Positions 49,704-60,744 of a stretch of DNA of 64,000 bases are shown here, in pieces. Under the pieces are notes generated by a model. That model saw only the letters and a list, made by a program, of their open reading frames with translations. It was not told where the DNA came from and did not search any database. Source of the DNA: Gammaproteobacteria bacterium (GTDB lineage: Bacteria > Pseudomonadota > Gammaproteobacteria > Pseudomonadales > Cellvibrionaceae); assembly GCA_004172865.1 (NCBI GenBank), contig SEBV01000006.1, positions 186,001 through 250,000 on the forward strand. The letters run 5' to 3'. The position numbers were made by a program, and so were the translations under genes. Within the stretch, counting starts at the first letter, position 1. Every line of letters begins with the position of its first letter.

Positions 49704-51425
49704 ATGAATACCCCAATTCATTTAAATGGTCTTGCACGCCGATTGGTAGCAGACAATCTGCTCGAAGCAGAGATCGCTCGTAAGGCCTTGGCTCAGTCAG
49801 CCAAGGATAAGGTGCCGTTTGTACAGCATCTTGTATCTAATAGCTTGCTAGATTCACGTACTATTGCGCGCGCTGCATCTGAAGAGTTCGGCGCTCCATT
49901 ATTTGATTTGGATGCTTTAAGTAGAGATGCCATTCCCGATAAGCTGGTCGACGAAAAGCTAATTCGTAAACATCATGCACTTCCAATTATTAAACGCGGT
50001 ACACGATTATTTCTTGCCGTCGCAGACCCTACAGACCTTCATGCACTGGATGAAATTAAATTCAATACCGGCCTTAATACAGATGCTATTTTGGTTGAAG
50101 CCGACAAGCTTGCTATAGCCATTGAAAAGTTTCTTTCAACCCAAGATAACCTAAATAATGCATTGGGAGATCTTGAAGATGGTGATCTGGATAACCTCGA
50201 CATTCAAACCGTAGATGAAAACGCAAAAAATGAAGACAAAACATCCGAAGCGGATGAAGCACCAATAGTTAAATACATAAATAAAGTACTTTTGGATGCA
50301 ATTAAAGGCGGAGCGTCAGATATACATTTTGAACCCTATGAAAAAGCGTACAGGGTACGCTTTCGCACTGATGGTATTTTACATGAGGTTGCTAAACCTC
50401 CAGTCAATTTGGCAACTCGTATGGCAGCCAGACTGAAAGTAATGTCGCAGATGGATATTTCTGAGCGAAGAGTTCCTCAAGACGGACGGATAAAGCTAAA
50501 AGTGTCTAAAACTCGCGCTATCGATTTTCGTGTTAACACATTACCTACATTATTTGGTGAGAAAGTCGTATTGCGGATTCTAGATCCAAGCTCTGCCAAG
50601 CTTGGTATCGACGCTCTGGGTTATGAAGACTTTCAGAAAAAACTTTACCTTGATGCTCTTGCCCAATCACAAGGCATGATTTTAGTTACCGGGCCAACGG
50701 GTAGCGGTAAAACAGTGTCCCTATACACTGGTTTAAATATACTCAACACCCCTGAGTTGAATATTTCTACAGCGGAAGACCCTGTTGAGATAAATTTGGA
50801 AGGTGTTAATCAGGTACAGATGAATAATAAGGTTGGATTAAATTTTGCTGAGGCATTGCGGTCCTTCCTTCGTCAAGACCCAGATATAGTCATGGTGGGT
50901 GAGATTCGTGATTTAGAAACTGCCGAAATTGCAATTAAAGCGGCTCAAACAGGCCACTTGGTATTATCGACGCTCCACACCAATAGCGCTCCTGAAACAT
51001 TGACGCGCTTGATGAATATGGGGGTTCCGGCTTTCAATATAGCAACAAGCGTAAGTTTAATTATTGCTCAACGATTGGCCCGACGCCTGTGTGGCTCATG
51101 TAAGAAACCCGCAACAGACATACCACGGGCTATTCTGACCGAAGAAGGCTTTGATGAAATAGGAATTGCTGCCTCAGAATTTCAGTTATTTCACCCAGTG
51201 GGATGCCAACATTGCAATGGTGGCTACAAAGGTCGACTAGGTGTTTATGAAGTGGTTCGCATCACCCCGGCAATTGCCAACCTTATAATGGAAGGCGGTA
51301 ATTCATTACAAATTGCACGAGTCGCAAAAGAAGCCGGATTCAATAATCTACGCACCTCCGCATTGCGCAAAGTAGCAATGGGGTTAACCAGCCTTGAAGA
51401 GGCTAATCGAGTCACGAAGGACTAA
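49704..51425 (+). CDS. pilB: Type IV pilus extension ATPase PilB
   Basis: This 573-residue hexameric ATPase drives pilus polymerisation. An N-terminal MshEN-type domain (about 1-150) precedes an acidic linker (about 150-185) and the secretion ATPase core: [20 protein letters not shown], Walker A GPTGSGKT, Asp box, Walker B-type [12 protein letters not shown], and His box [12 protein letters not shown] tetra-cysteine zinc motif (CGSCKK and CQHC) follows. AGGAG lies five bases before the ATG. It starts the pilBCD-coaE-yacG run. Confidence 0.97.
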   Translation: MNTPIHLNGLARRLVADNLLEAEIARKALAQSAKDKVPFVQHLVSNSLLDSRTIARAASEEFGAPLFDLDALSRDAIPDKLVDEKLIRKHHALPIIKRGTRLFLAVADPTDLHALDEIKFNTGLNTDAILVEADKLAIAIEKFLSTQDNLNNALGDLEDGDLDNLDIQTVDENAKNEDKTSEADEAPIVKYINKVLLDAIKGGASDIHFEPYEKAYRVRFRTDGILHEVAKPPVNLATRMAARLKVMSQMDISERRVPQDGRIKLKVSKTRAIDFRVNTLPTLFGEKVVLRILDPSSAKLGIDALGYEDFQKKLYLDALAQSQGMILVTGPTGSGKTVSLYTGLNILNTPELNISTAEDPVEINLEGVNQVQMNNKVGLNFAEALRSFLRQDPDIVMVGEIRDLETAEIAIKAAQTGHLVLSTLHTNSAPETLTRLMNMGVPAFNIATSVSLIIAQRLARRLCGSCKKPATDIPRAILTEEGFDEIGIAASEFQLFHPVGCQHCNGGYKGRLGVYEVVRITPAIANLIMEGGNSLQIARVAKEAGFNNLRTSALRKVAMGLTSLEEANRVTKD

Positions 51426-51428
51426 CCT

Positions 51429-52679
51429 ATGGCTAGCGCTACTCAAACAGTGAAGACGGTCGCAAAATCAAGCGCCGTCACTAACATCTATGTATACAAG
51501 GGCGTAGATAAAAAAGGCACGAAAGTTCAAGGTGAAGTTAACAGTTCTAGTCCTGCTCTTGCTAAAGCGCAACTGTTAAAACAGGGTATTTCTGCAAAGT
51601 CAGTGTCCAAGAAGTCTAAGCCGCTATTTGGTGGTGGAGGCAAGGCAATCAAGCCTATGGATATTGCCGTGTTTGCCCGGCAGATGGCAACAATGATGAA
51701 AGCTGGCGTTCCTCTTGTACAAGCTTTTGATATTGTGGCGGATGGTTTGGATAATCCTAATTTACGCAAACTAGTTCTTTCGATTCGAGACAGTGTGGCA
51801 GCAGGTGGTGGTTTTGCTCCTTCATTGAGACAACATCCAAAATATTTCGATGATTTATTTTGCAATCTTGTCGACGCAGGTGAACAAGCTGGTGCACTTG
51901 AAACAATGCTGGATCGTATCGCCACTTATAAAGAAAAAACTGAAAAGCTGAAAGCAAAAATTAAAAAAGCTCTTAGCTATCCGATCGCGGTTATTGTCGT
52001 TGCAGTTATTGTTACGGGTATCCTGTTGGTAAAGGTTGTCCCACAATTTGCCGAAACTTTTAGTAGTTTTGGAGCCAAACTTCCTGCATTCACCCTATTC
52101 GTTTTACATCTCTCCGAGTTGGCGCAGGCCTATTGGTTACTTTTCTTATTTGGCATTGCTGGAGGAGCATTTTTATTTAAAGAAGCAGCCCGACGATCAA
52201 CAGCATTTGCCTATCTTATTGATCGTTATATTTTAAAGATACCTATTGTTGGGCAAATTATTTATTTATCGGTAATGGCAAGATTTGCACGCACTCTTTC
52301 AACAACTTTCGCCGCTGGCGTTCCTCTTATTGAGGCACTCACATCTGTGGCAGGAGCCGCTGGAAATAGAATTTATGCCGACGCAATTATTAAAGTTCGC
52401 GAAGACGTTTCAACCGGTATTCAACTAAATACCGCACTCAAAACACGCCAAATGTTTCCTACGCTATTGATCCAAATGACCTCGATTGGTGAAGAATCAG
52501 GTGCACTTGATGCAATGCTTGATAAGGTCGCTAATTATTATGAAGAAGCTGTCGATAACACTGTTGACAGCCTGACATCTTTACTTGAGCCAATTATCAT
52601 GTCAGTGCTAGGAGTTCTCGTAGGTGGCTTAATGATCGCGATGTATATGCCGATATTCCAACTTGGCCAAGTGGTATAA
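51429..52679 (+). CDS. pilC: Type IV pilus inner-membrane platform protein PilC
   Basis: This 416-residue T2SF-family protein has two repeated cytoplasmic domains, each followed by a membrane helix pair (FARQMATMMKAGVPLVQAFDIVADG and ARFARTLSTTFAAGVPLIEALTSVAG mark the repeats), and ends in a helix LEPIIMSVLGVLVGGLMIAMYMPIF. It is the rotor that PilB acts on to add pilins. It starts three bases after the pilB stop. Confidence 0.96.
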   Translation: MASATQTVKTVAKSSAVTNIYVYKGVDKKGTKVQGEVNSSSPALAKAQLLKQGISAKSVSKKSKPLFGGGGKAIKPMDIAVFARQMATMMKAGVPLVQAFDIVADGLDNPNLRKLVLSIRDSVAAGGGFAPSLRQHPKYFDDLFCNLVDAGEQAGALETMLDRIATYKEKTEKLKAKIKKALSYPIAVIVVAVIVTGILLVKVVPQFAETFSSFGAKLPAFTLFVLHLSELAQAYWLLFLFGIAGGAFLFKEAARRSTAFAYLIDRYILKIPIVGQIIYLSVMARFARTLSTTFAAGVPLIEALTSVAGAAGNRIYADAIIKVREDVSTGIQLNTALKTRQMFPTLLIQMTSIGEESGALDAMLDKVANYYEEAVDNTVDSLTSLLEPIIMSVLGVLVGGLMIAMYMPIFQLGQVV

Positions 52680-52681
52680 GA

Positions 52682-53581
52682 GTGACAGATTTATTAAATG
52701 CACTTGAGCAATTTCCTATTACTGGTTTAATCGGTGCTGGTATTTTAGGTTTACTAGTCGGCAGTTTTTTAAACGTTGTGATTTATCGTTTACCTAAAGT
52801 GATGGAGCGTGATTGGTATCAGCAATGCGTTGAGTTTTTGGGTAGCGATAATGTTAAGGATGATGCAAAAAAAAATATTCCGTCTGAAAAATTTAATTTA
52901 GTTACTCCTAATTCAACCTGTCCTGGTTGCGGTCACAAAATAAAACCATGGGAAAATATTCCTGTTATTAGCTACTTATTTTTACGCGGAAAATGTTCTT
53001 CTTGTAAGACTCATATTTCTCTGCGATATCCCATAATTGAATTAGTTACCGGAATTTTTTCTGTTGTTGCCATCTATATTTTTGGAGCCAATTCAACTGG
53101 CTTAGCCTGTCTCGTTTTTACCTGGTGTTTAATTGCTTTGACCATGATTGATTTCGACACTCAATTATTGCCAGACAGTATTACTCTTCCGCTGCTGTGG
53201 TTAGGTTTAATCGCGAACTCCTTTGGATTATTTACAAGCCTTGATAGCGCCGTTTGGGGTGCTATCGGCGGGTACCTTTCACTTTTTTCAGTGTATTGGT
53301 TATTTAAATTGTTAACCGGTAAAGAAGGCATGGGCTTTGGCGATTTTAAGTTGCTGGGCGCTTTGGGTGCCTGGCTTGGCTGGCAGATGCTATTGCAGAT
53401 TATTTTATTGAGTGCATTGGCTGGTGCAGTGATCGGCATTAGCATGATAGTGATTCGCGGTAGAGATAAAAATATTCCAATTCCTTTCGGCCCTTATCTA
53501 GCTATTGCAGGCTGGATTGCCCTTATGTGGGGACACGATATTAATCAGGCCTATTTAACTTATGCCTTCGCGCGACACTAA
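52682..53581 (+). CDS. pilD: Prepilin peptidase / N-methyltransferase PilD
   Basis: This 299-residue membrane aspartyl protease cleaves prepilin leaders and methylates the new N-terminus. It has the N-terminal GSFLNVVIYRLP motif and the tetra-cysteine zinc site (CPGCGHKIKPWENIPVISY to CSSC). Peptidase aspartates are in MIDFDTQLLPD and GMGFGDFKLLGALGAWLGW. The start is GTG, two bases after the pilC stop. Its 3' end overlaps the coaE start by 20 bases. Confidence 0.96.
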   Translation: MTDLLNALEQFPITGLIGAGILGLLVGSFLNVVIYRLPKVMERDWYQQCVEFLGSDNVKDDAKKNIPSEKFNLVTPNSTCPGCGHKIKPWENIPVISYLFLRGKCSSCKTHISLRYPIIELVTGIFSVVAIYIFGANSTGLACLVFTWCLIALTMIDFDTQLLPDSITLPLLWLGLIANSFGLFTSLDSAVWGAIGGYLSLFSVYWLFKLLTGKEGMGFGDFKLLGALGAWLGWQMLLQIILLSALAGAVIGISMIVIRGRDKNIPIPFGPYLAIAGWIALMWGHDINQAYLTYAFARH

Positions 53582-54212
53582 ATTTGCACTGCCCGGTATG
53601 ATCGTTGGTTTGACGGGCGGGATAGGCAGTGGGAAATCAGAAGTTTCGCGCAGATTTGAAAATCTTGGCATCCAGGTTGTTGATGCCGATATAGTAGCTC
53701 GCGAAGTTGTAGCTCCTGAGAGTGTAGGATTAGCGGCCATTAGCGAGCATTTTGGAAAAGATATTCTGGATGCCGACAAGACATTAAACCGCGGTAAACT
53801 TCGAGCGTTGATTTTTGAAAATCCCGAAGAAAAGTCTTGGCTGGAAAATTTACTGCACCCAATTATTCGTACTGAAATTATTTCTCAGCTGCAACAAAGC
53901 AAAAGCACGTACACAATTCTCTCGTCTCCCCTGCTGTTTGATACCACTCAATACGAATTAGTAGATCGTGTGCTGGTAGTAGATGCTAGTGAAGAATTAC
54001 AAATTGCGCGAGCATCTGCACGTGATTCCAATACAAGCGAACAAATTGAAAAAATTATGTCGACCCAAATGAGCCGTGCAGATAGATGCGCAAAAGCGGA
54101 TGATATAATTGTGAACAACGGCGATCTTGATACGTTAGATAAACAGGTAAAAGACTTACATATTTCTTACCTGAATCTTGCCAAGCAATTAACCACCTCA
54201 ACAACATCCTAG
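53562..54212 (+). CDS. coaE: Dephospho-CoA kinase
   Basis: CoaE phosphorylates dephospho-CoA in the last step of coenzyme A synthesis. The 216-residue product has a P-loop ([18 protein letters not shown]), [12 protein letters not shown], and SSPLLFDT with VLVVDA. The ATG at 53562 overlaps pilD and gives a 12-residue extension before MIVGLTGG; the ATG at 53598 is an alternative. Coupling to pilD is usual in pseudomonads and relatives. Confidence 0.95.
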   Translation: MPSRDTKFALPGMIVGLTGGIGSGKSEVSRRFENLGIQVVDADIVAREVVAPESVGLAAISEHFGKDILDADKTLNRGKLRALIFENPEEKSWLENLLHPIIRTEIISQLQQSKSTYTILSSPLLFDTTQYELVDRVLVVDASEELQIARASARDSNTSEQIEKIMSTQMSRADRCAKADDIIVNNGDLDTLDKQVKDLHISYLNLAKQLTTSTTS

Positions 54213-54219
54213 AAAAATT

Positions 54220-54420
54220 ATGACTGATTCAGAAGTAATAAAGCTCAATTGCCCTACCTGCAAAAAAGCGATTTTATGGAACGAGGATTTTCCATTTCGT
54301 CCTTTTTGCAGCGATCGTTGCCGGCTTATTGATTTGGGTGAATGGGCGAGTGAGAACCATAAAATTCCTGGAAAATCACTCGACATTAATATTGATGACG
54401 AATCAAATACTGAAGGTTAA
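54220..54420 (+). CDS. yacG: DNA gyrase inhibitor / zinc protein YacG
   Basis: This 66-residue protein has the C-P-x-C (CPTC) and C-x3-C (CSDRC) zinc ligands and the [17 protein letters not shown] signature. YacG binds gyrase and inhibits it in vitro. It begins seven bases after coaE, its standard neighbour. Its stop is one base from the stop of the convergent Nudix-fusion gene. Confidence 0.95.
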   Translation: MTDSEVIKLNCPTCKKAILWNEDFPFRPFCSDRCRLIDLGEWASENHKIPGKSLDINIDDESNTEG

Positions 54421-54421
54421 A

Positions 54422-55360
54422 TTACCACCACTCACTGATAGCTGCTATGCCCTGCGCCCCGTGCGCCACTGAAACTTCCAAATCTTTTTCTTTCATTCCT
54501 CCCAATGCGTATACAGGAAGTTTTGTATTTTCGACCAATTGGCTAAATAATTCCCAACCTATTCCCTCTAAATGGGGATGAGATTTAGTAGCCAAAACTG
54601 GTGAGAGATAAATAAAATCTACACCGATTTTTTCGGCTTGTTCAATTTCAGATTGATTATGGCAAGACGCGCTTAGTAAAATATTTTCGGCTACTGGCCG
54701 CAACTGGCAGTTAAAAAGCTGGCGAGAATTTAAATGCAAACCGATATTTTCCCGGCTTTTCAGTTGAGCAAAAATAGAAGGCGATGTATTTACTAATAAT
54801 CCGGCTGAATATTTATTACAAAGCTCGTTTATGGGTTCAATAACTTTAAAAATAACTTCAGTTTCATTCATTCGCAATTGAACCAAACGAATACCTTTTT
54901 TTAACGCATCCTCAATACGAGTTAAAAAATCATCCACGCCATTAAATTTACCGGTGACAAGCAATCGTTGTGGCAATTGAATAGCTGTGATTATTGGTTG
55001 ATTTGCGGCTGGAAATTCATAATCTCGCAACTCGTTTGGGTTGACCCAAACAATAGGTTGCCCTTCATTACCTTTTGGCTCGCCGCTAAATTCAGTTACC
55101 TTATGAACATCTAACAAAACAATTTTATCGCCGTAATCGTGGCGAATTTTTATTAGGGGTTCAGTCGCAGCAATTTGAATCGCCAACTCTTCATGCAGCT
55201 CACGCTTGAGCGCTTCGAATAAGGATTCATTTTCCTCAACCTTACCACCAGGAAATTCCCACAAACCTCCCTGATGAGTTTTATCGGGGCGTTTGGCGAT
55301 AAGAATATTGCCATCAGCGCCAACAATAACACCAACGGCAACATGAACGACTTTGGACAT
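54422..55360 (-). CDS. Nudix (MutT-like) / thiamine phosphate synthase-like fusion
   Basis: This 312-residue two-domain protein has an N-terminal Nudix hydrolase (about 1-130) with the full Nudix box GGKVEENESLFEALKRELHEEL, most like the 8-oxo-dGTP pyrophosphatase MutT. A C-terminal TIM-barrel related to ThiE/TenI follows (about 135-312: LVQLRMNETE, LHLNSRQLFN, LLSASCHN, FIYLSPVLATKSHPHLEGIGWE, YALGGMKEKD). This fusion is known in pseudomonads and relatives; the role of the barrel there is uncertain. It lies 15 bases after argJ on the same strand, so they may share a transcript. Confidence 0.92.
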   Translation of the reverse strand: MSKVVHVAVGVIVGADGNILIAKRPDKTHQGGLWEFPGGKVEENESLFEALKRELHEELAIQIAATEPLIKIRHDYGDKIVLLDVHKVTEFSGEPKGNEGQPIVWVNPNELRDYEFPAANQPIITAIQLPQRLLVTGKFNGVDDFLTRIEDALKKGIRLVQLRMNETEVIFKVIEPINELCNKYSAGLLVNTSPSIFAQLKSRENIGLHLNSRQLFNCQLRPVAENILLSASCHNQSEIEQAEKIGVDFIYLSPVLATKSHPHLEGIGWELFSQLVENTKLPVYALGGMKEKDLEVSVAHGAQGIAAISEWW

Positions 55361-55375
55361 ATTTATCCTTATGAC

Positions 55376-56596
55376 TTAAGACCGATAATCCGCATTAATA
55401 CGAACATACTCATAAGATAAATCCGTTGTCCAAATTGTTTCTGCAAAATTACCGCGATTTAAATTGATGTTGATGGAAATATCAGTACCGCTCATAACTA
55501 CCTGACCTTGGGCTTCGGTGTAAGTAGCAGCTCGTCCACCATTTTCTACAATCAACACATCATTTAAATGCACAACGACTTTGCTTGCATCAAGATTCTC
55601 TACGCCTGCGTAACCTATAGCGGCAACAATACGTCCCCAATTTGGATCCGATGCGAACAATGCAGTTTTAATTAATGGTGAATGGGCAACGGCATAACCG
55701 ACATCCAAACATTCATCGCGATTTGCACCGCCACTTACCGAAACCGTTACAAATTTTGTTGCCCCTTCACCGTCACTCACAATACTTTTTGCGAGATGAA
55801 TGTGAGCCGCCAAAATAGTTGCGCGTAATTTTTCGTACAGCTCACCTGTAGCAGTTGTAATTTCTGGCAAATCGATTTGGCCAGATGCAATTAAAATACA
55901 AGAATCATTAGTAGAAGTATCGCCATCAATAGTGATGCGATTGAATGATTTATCTGCAGCTTCACGCGCGAGTTGCTGCAATAAATGTTGCGAAATTTTT
56001 GCATCGGTTGCGATATAACCCAACATGGTTGCCATGTTGGGTTTGATCATGCCGGCACCTTTTGCGATACCATTAACCGTAATTGTTTTACCTTGATATT
56101 CAAACTGTTCGCTGAAACCTTTTGCACGAGTATCTGTTGTCATGATGCCTGCACCTGCATCATCCCATCCGTTTTCGGTAACTTTTTCCAAAGCCTCGGG
56201 GATAACAGCAATAATTTTTGCAAGGGGTAACGGCTCGCCGATAACACCCGTTGAAAAAGGTAAAATCTGTTCGGTTTTAACACCTTTTAATTCTGCAATA
56301 GCTGCGCAAGTTGCTTTTGCATCTAACAAACCCTGCTCACCGGTACAGGCATTTGCATTGCCTGAATTGATGATTAAAAAACGAATTGGTGCTTTGCTTA
56401 AATGTTCGCGACATACAGTTACAGGTGCTGCGCAAAATGCATTTTTAGTAAAAACACCAGCAACGTTACTGCCTTCGGCTAATTCAAACAATACAACATC
56501 GCGACGATTCACTTTTTTAATGCCGCCACATACTGCTGTTAATTTTACACCTTTCACAGGGTGCATTATTGGAAAAGGATATTCGCCTACTGCCAT
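55376..56596 (-). CDS. argJ: Bifunctional glutamate N-acetyltransferase / ornithine acetyltransferase
   Basis: ArgJ transfers acetyl from N-acetylornithine to glutamate, recycling the acetyl group in arginine synthesis. The 406-residue precursor contains NSGNANACTG, AGIMTTDTRAKG, and the self-cleavage motif KGAGMIKPNMATMLG with nucleophile T190. IDGDTSTNDSC and DPNWGRIVAAIGYAG are also present. It would be processed into alpha and beta chains. It lies downstream of secA, separated by a terminator. Confidence 0.96.
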   Translation of the reverse strand: MAVGEYPFPIMHPVKGVKLTAVCGGIKKVNRRDVVLFELAEGSNVAGVFTKNAFCAAPVTVCREHLSKAPIRFLIINSGNANACTGEQGLLDAKATCAAIAELKGVKTEQILPFSTGVIGEPLPLAKIIAVIPEALEKVTENGWDDAGAGIMTTDTRAKGFSEQFEYQGKTITVNGIAKGAGMIKPNMATMLGYIATDAKISQHLLQQLAREAADKSFNRITIDGDTSTNDSCILIASGQIDLPEITTATGELYEKLRATILAAHIHLAKSIVSDGEGATKFVTVSVSGGANRDECLDVGYAVAHSPLIKTALFASDPNWGRIVAAIGYAGVENLDASKVVVHLNDVLIVENGGRAATYTEAQGQVVMSGTDISININLNRGNFAETIWTTDLSYEYVRINADYRS

Positions 56597-56642
56597 GATT
56601 TTTTCTCACACATTAGATAATAAGATGAGCTTTTAGCCCAAT

Positions 56643-56671
56643 AAAAAAGAGATGTTAAGCATCTCTTTTTT
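56643..56671 (-). terminator. Intrinsic terminator of secA (bidirectional)
   Basis: Perfect 12-base arms at 56643-56654 and 56660-56671 enclose a five-base loop. The minus strand ends in a six-base T-run, 28 bases past the secA stop. Confidence 0.88.
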
Positions 56672-56699
56672 ACGATTTCTATTTAACACGCTGAGGAAA

Positions 56700-59447
56700 T
56701 TACTCCAAAGCACCGTGACAACTTTTGAATTTTTTACCTGAACCACAAGGGCATGGATCATTGCGGCCTACTTTACGACCCTCACGAATAATGGGAGCCT
56801 GTGTAAGCTTTGGTTGAGGCAGAGCTTCAGTTAGTGAGGCAGCCTGTTCGTGCTGCAACTGAACCTGTTGACGCGCTTGTTCTTCGCGACGTTGCTGTTC
56901 CATCGCTTCCATTTGCTCACGCGTTATCGGCTCAACACGCGCCATCAAATGAATGGTCTCGCGTTTTACACTATTCAACATGCTTTGAAATAATTCAAAA
57001 GATTCACGCTTGTATTCTTGTTTTGGATTACGCTGCGCGTATGAACGCAAATTAATACCTTGACGCAAATGATCCATACTAGATAGCTGCTCTTTCCAAG
57101 AGTTATCTAATACTTGCAACATGACTTGTTTTTCAATTTCTAACAGAATGTCGCCAACGCGCTCACATTTAGCATCATAAGCCGCTTGTATTTCAGTCAG
57201 AATTTTTTGACGCAAACTTTCTTCATGCAAGCGAGTGTCTTCTTCAAGCCATTTCGCAATGGGTAACTGCAAACCATAATCCATTTCAATTTGCTTTTCC
57301 AAACCAGGGATATCCCACTGATCTTCAATGGATTGCGGAGGAACATAGCCCAGTACAAGATCGTTTACAACATCAGCACGAATAGCCGTAATAGTGTCGC
57401 GAATATTTTCTGCGTCTAATAATTCGTTGCGTTGATTGTAAATAATTTGACGCTGATCATTTGCAACGTCATCAAATTCCAACAATTGTTTACGAATATC
57501 GAAGTTGCGGCCTTCTACTTTGCGCTGCGCTTTTTCAATCGCATTATTTACCATGCGATGTTCAATAGCTTCGCCTTTTTCCATACCCAAGGCTTGCATA
57601 AAACTACGCACACGCTCGGATGCAAAAATACGCATTAAGTTATCTTCAAGCGATAAATAAAAACGTGTTAAACCTGGATCGCCTTGACGACCAGCACGAC
57701 CACGCAACTGGTTATCAATACGACGTGATTCATGGCGCTCAGTACCTATGATATGTAAACCACCTGCTTGCAATACAATTTCGTTACGTTTTTTCCATTC
57801 CCTTTTAATCGCAGCAATTTGCTCTTCTGTAGGTCCTTCGCCATTATTTGAAGAGGCTAACTCATCTACTTCAGACTCCCAACGTCCACCCAATACAATA
57901 TCTGTACCGCGACCAGCCATGTTGGTAGCAATAGTTACAGTGCCAGGACGACCTGCTTGTGCAATAATTTCAGCTTCTTGTGCGTGGAATTTTGCGTTAA
58001 GAACGCGATGTTTAATACCTGCGGTATTTAAACGGCGTGACATTTCTTCCGAGGTTTCAATGGATGCAGTACCTACTAAAATAGGCGCATTTTTTTCTTG
58101 ATAGGATTTAATATCGTTAACAATGGATTGATATTTTTCTTCTACTGTTAAAAAAACCAAATCGTTTAAATCGATACGTTGTTTTGGTTTATTGGTTGGA
58201 ATAACCACTACATCCAAACCGTAAATTTCGCGGAATTCATAAGCTTCAGTATCGGCAGTACCGGTCATACCGGAAAGCACCGGATACAAACGGAAATAAT
58301 TTTGGAAAGTTGTCGATGCAAGTGTTTGGCTTTCGCTTTGAATTGCAACGCCTTCTTTCGCTTCGATGGCTTGATGTAAGCCTTCACTCAAACGACGGCC
58401 TTGCATGGTACGACCGGTGTGTTCGTCAATAAGAACAACCTGATCTTCTTGCACGATATATTCAATATCGCGATGGAAAAGTGCGCGCGCTTTTAATGCA
58501 GAACCAACGTGATGCAACAGCGTTAAATTATTTGCCGCGTAAAGATTTTCATCTTCTTGCAGAAGACCGGCGTTCACTAATAACTCTTCAACGCGTTGAT
58601 GACCTTGTTCAGTTAATTCAACTTGACGACTTTTTTCATCGACAGAAAAATCACCCGGATCAGTTACAACTTTACGATCACCGTCTTCACCGTTATCCGT
58701 TTGTTGTTTTAATTTTCCGACTAAAACATACATACGCTTATACATTTCGGAACTGTTTTCAGCGTGGCCGGAAATTATTAAAGGTGTGCGTGCTTCGTCA
58801 ATTAAAATGGAGTCAACTTCATCGATAACAGCAAAGTTTAATGGGCGCTGTACTTTGTCCGCTTTATTAAGCGCCATGTTGTCGCGCAAGTAATCGAACC
58901 CGTATTCGTTATTAGTGCCGTAAGTGATGTCTGAATTGTAAGCTTCGCGTTTCACATCGGAAGGCTGCATGGATAAAATCACGCCTACGCTCATGCCCAA
59001 GAACTCATAGACAGGACGCATCCAATTCGCATCGCGGCTGGCGAGGTAATCGTTCACGGTAACTATGTGTACCCCTTTGCCCGCGAGCGCATGAAGATAG
59101 CTTGGTAGCGTCGACACAAGCGTTTTACCTTCACCGGTACGCATCTCTGCAATACGGCCTTCATGGAGCGACATACCACCAATTAACTGCACATCAAAGT
59201 GACGCATGCTCATTACGCGACGGCTAGCCTCACGCACTACCGCAAAAGCCTCGGGCAAAAGGTCATCCAGAGTTTCGCCTTTTTGGAAACGGTCGCGAAA
59301 CTCCTGAGTTTTTGCTTTCAGTTGTTCGTCGGTTAATGCCTGAATAGCAGGTTCCAACGCATTAATACGAACAACATTTTTGCCCATGCGCTTTAATTCG
59401 CGCTCATTCTTTGAACCAAAGAGAGACCTTAACAACTTGTTTAACAT
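56700..59447 (-). CDS. secA: Preprotein translocase ATPase SecA
   Basis: SecA drives proteins through SecYEG. The 915-residue protein starts [21 protein letters not shown], has Walker A region [14 protein letters not shown], Walker B with [21 protein letters not shown], and the motor-2 segments [14 protein letters not shown] and [13 protein letters not shown]. It ends in the zinc-binding SEC-C tail [16 protein letters not shown]. The ATG at 59447 is chosen for family agreement; the open frame extends 16 codons upstream. Neighbouring M23, lpxC and ftsZ genes are in the usual gammaproteobacterial order. Confidence 0.98.
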   Translation of the reverse strand: MLNKLLRSLFGSKNERELKRMGKNVVRINALEPAIQALTDEQLKAKTQEFRDRFQKGETLDDLLPEAFAVVREASRRVMSMRHFDVQLIGGMSLHEGRIAEMRTGEGKTLVSTLPSYLHALAGKGVHIVTVNDYLASRDANWMRPVYEFLGMSVGVILSMQPSDVKREAYNSDITYGTNNEYGFDYLRDNMALNKADKVQRPLNFAVIDEVDSILIDEARTPLIISGHAENSSEMYKRMYVLVGKLKQQTDNGEDGDRKVVTDPGDFSVDEKSRQVELTEQGHQRVEELLVNAGLLQEDENLYAANNLTLLHHVGSALKARALFHRDIEYIVQEDQVVLIDEHTGRTMQGRRLSEGLHQAIEAKEGVAIQSESQTLASTTFQNYFRLYPVLSGMTGTADTEAYEFREIYGLDVVVIPTNKPKQRIDLNDLVFLTVEEKYQSIVNDIKSYQEKNAPILVGTASIETSEEMSRRLNTAGIKHRVLNAKFHAQEAEIIAQAGRPGTVTIATNMAGRGTDIVLGGRWESEVDELASSNNGEGPTEEQIAAIKREWKKRNEIVLQAGGLHIIGTERHESRRIDNQLRGRAGRQGDPGLTRFYLSLEDNLMRIFASERVRSFMQALGMEKGEAIEHRMVNNAIEKAQRKVEGRNFDIRKQLLEFDDVANDQRQIIYNQRNELLDAENIRDTITAIRADVVNDLVLGYVPPQSIEDQWDIPGLEKQIEMDYGLQLPIAKWLEEDTRLHEESLRQKILTEIQAAYDAKCERVGDILLEIEKQVMLQVLDNSWKEQLSSMDHLRQGINLRSYAQRNPKQEYKRESFELFQSMLNSVKRETIHLMARVEPITREQMEAMEQQRREEQARQQVQLQHEQAASLTEALPQPKLTQAPIIREGRKVGRNDPCPCGSGKKFKSCHGALE

Positions 59448-59543
59448 TTTTTTTACCGTCAAATTACAAAACAAAAAAGAATAGAGCCAAGTCACTGCAA
59501 CGGCATTACTCAGCTAGATATTGGGAAATTGGGGGAGGAAAAC

Positions 59544-60473
59544 TTAACGACTTGCGGTGTGCAGATAAATTGCTGGATCGACTACGCGACCGTTTTTATA
59601 AACTTCGAAATGAACATGTGGCGCAGTGGAGCGGCCGGTTGAACCAACCAGAGCGATGATCTGGCCTTTTTTAACAACATCACCAACTTTTACTAGATTA
59701 ATTTTGCTATGGGCGTAACGAGTTTCGAACTTATCGCCATGATTGATTTCGACTAAATTCCCGTAATCATTAGTCAGCGCAGATGTTGTAACCACGCCAG
59801 GTGCGACGGCGGTAATAGGTGTTCCGACCGGCGCGGTAAAATCTATACCTGAATGAAATTCTTGTTTGCCGTTAAAGGGGTCGGTGCGATAACCAAAAGT
59901 AGAGGATAAGTAACCATTTTCTACGGGCAAACTGTCAAATAATGCTTCAATTTCGAAGCTGCGAGAGATAAGAATTGAATCCAGCGCTTTGAATTGCTGC
60001 TCACGATTCTGAACATTTAAAGTGAGCTGGTTCATCGCCAGCAAGAAGTTTCCTATATCAACTTTATCGTTTTCAGGAAGACTTAAAGGGCCGCCAACGC
60101 CGGGTGGCTGACTAAAATCAAATTCGCCTTTATCTAACTTGGCGACTTTTGTCAGTCGTTCGCCTACAGCATCCAATCGCACTAAGCGCGCCTGCAGCTC
60201 CGCGACTTTTGCCGTTAGGGCAGCGACTTGACCTTCACTTTGCTTACGAGATGTTTCGAGTTTGTCTTTTTGTTCGCTAAGACTTATACCCCAGTCGGGT
60301 GCATCTGCATTCAGTACGTCTTTTTTATCAAAATTTACGAGCCAGCTGTAGCCCCAAGCACCAACTACCGTTGGAATCCCCAATAAACAGACAGACAGAA
60401 GTGCACGAGTCCAACCACCGAGGGTTAGGCTACGAGTCTGGCCATGATCTGAATTGACGATAATAATTTTCAT
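59544..60473 (-). CDS. M23 family metallopeptidase (LytM-type envelope hydrolase)
   Basis: This 309-residue protein has an N-terminal membrane anchor (about 23-43), a coiled-coil periplasmic segment (about 65-115), and a C-terminal LytM domain (about 185-300). The domain has STFGYRTDPFNGKQEFHSGIDF carrying zinc ligands H and D, and HVHFEVYKNG carrying the active-site histidines. The catalytic residues are intact, so it is probably an active peptidoglycan endopeptidase rather than a degenerate EnvC/NlpD-type activator. It lies between lpxC and secA; the DUF721 gene often found here is absent. Confidence 0.92.
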   Translation of the reverse strand: MKIIIVNSDHGQTRSLTLGGWTRALLSVCLLGIPTVVGAWGYSWLVNFDKKDVLNADAPDWGISLSEQKDKLETSRKQSEGQVAALTAKVAELQARLVRLDAVGERLTKVAKLDKGEFDFSQPPGVGGPLSLPENDKVDIGNFLLAMNQLTLNVQNREQQFKALDSILISRSFEIEALFDSLPVENGYLSSTFGYRTDPFNGKQEFHSGIDFTAPVGTPITAVAPGVVTTSALTNDYGNLVEINHGDKFETRYAHSKINLVKVGDVVKKGQIIALVGSTGRSTAPHVHFEVYKNGRVVDPAIYLHTASR

Positions 60474-60703
60474 TTTTGATGAAGATTTTTTGAGGGCAAT
60501 GCCCTGCTAATGTTTTATGTTCATTGCCAGCAAATTCTATCGGAACTACACCTGAGCCTGAACACTAAAAAATTATTTCTTAAAAATCAAAAGGTTATGC
60601 TGCCTATATGATTTTCCGAGAACAGAAATATTTGCTCCGCAAGCTATTATTAGACGCGGGAGGCGAAATATCTCACAGTGAGGCGGGAATTTCCAACAAA
60701 AGT

Positions 60704-60733
60704 TGAGTTGCTCTTCACAACTAGAGCAACTCA
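60704..60733 (-). terminator. Hairpin terminator after lpxC
   Basis: Perfect 11-base arms at 60704-60714 and 60723-60733 enclose an eight-base loop. They are followed on the minus strand by ACTTTTG, a weak T-run. The hairpin starts 11 bases past the lpxC stop. Confidence 0.65.
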
Positions 60734-60744
60734 TCAGGAGAAGA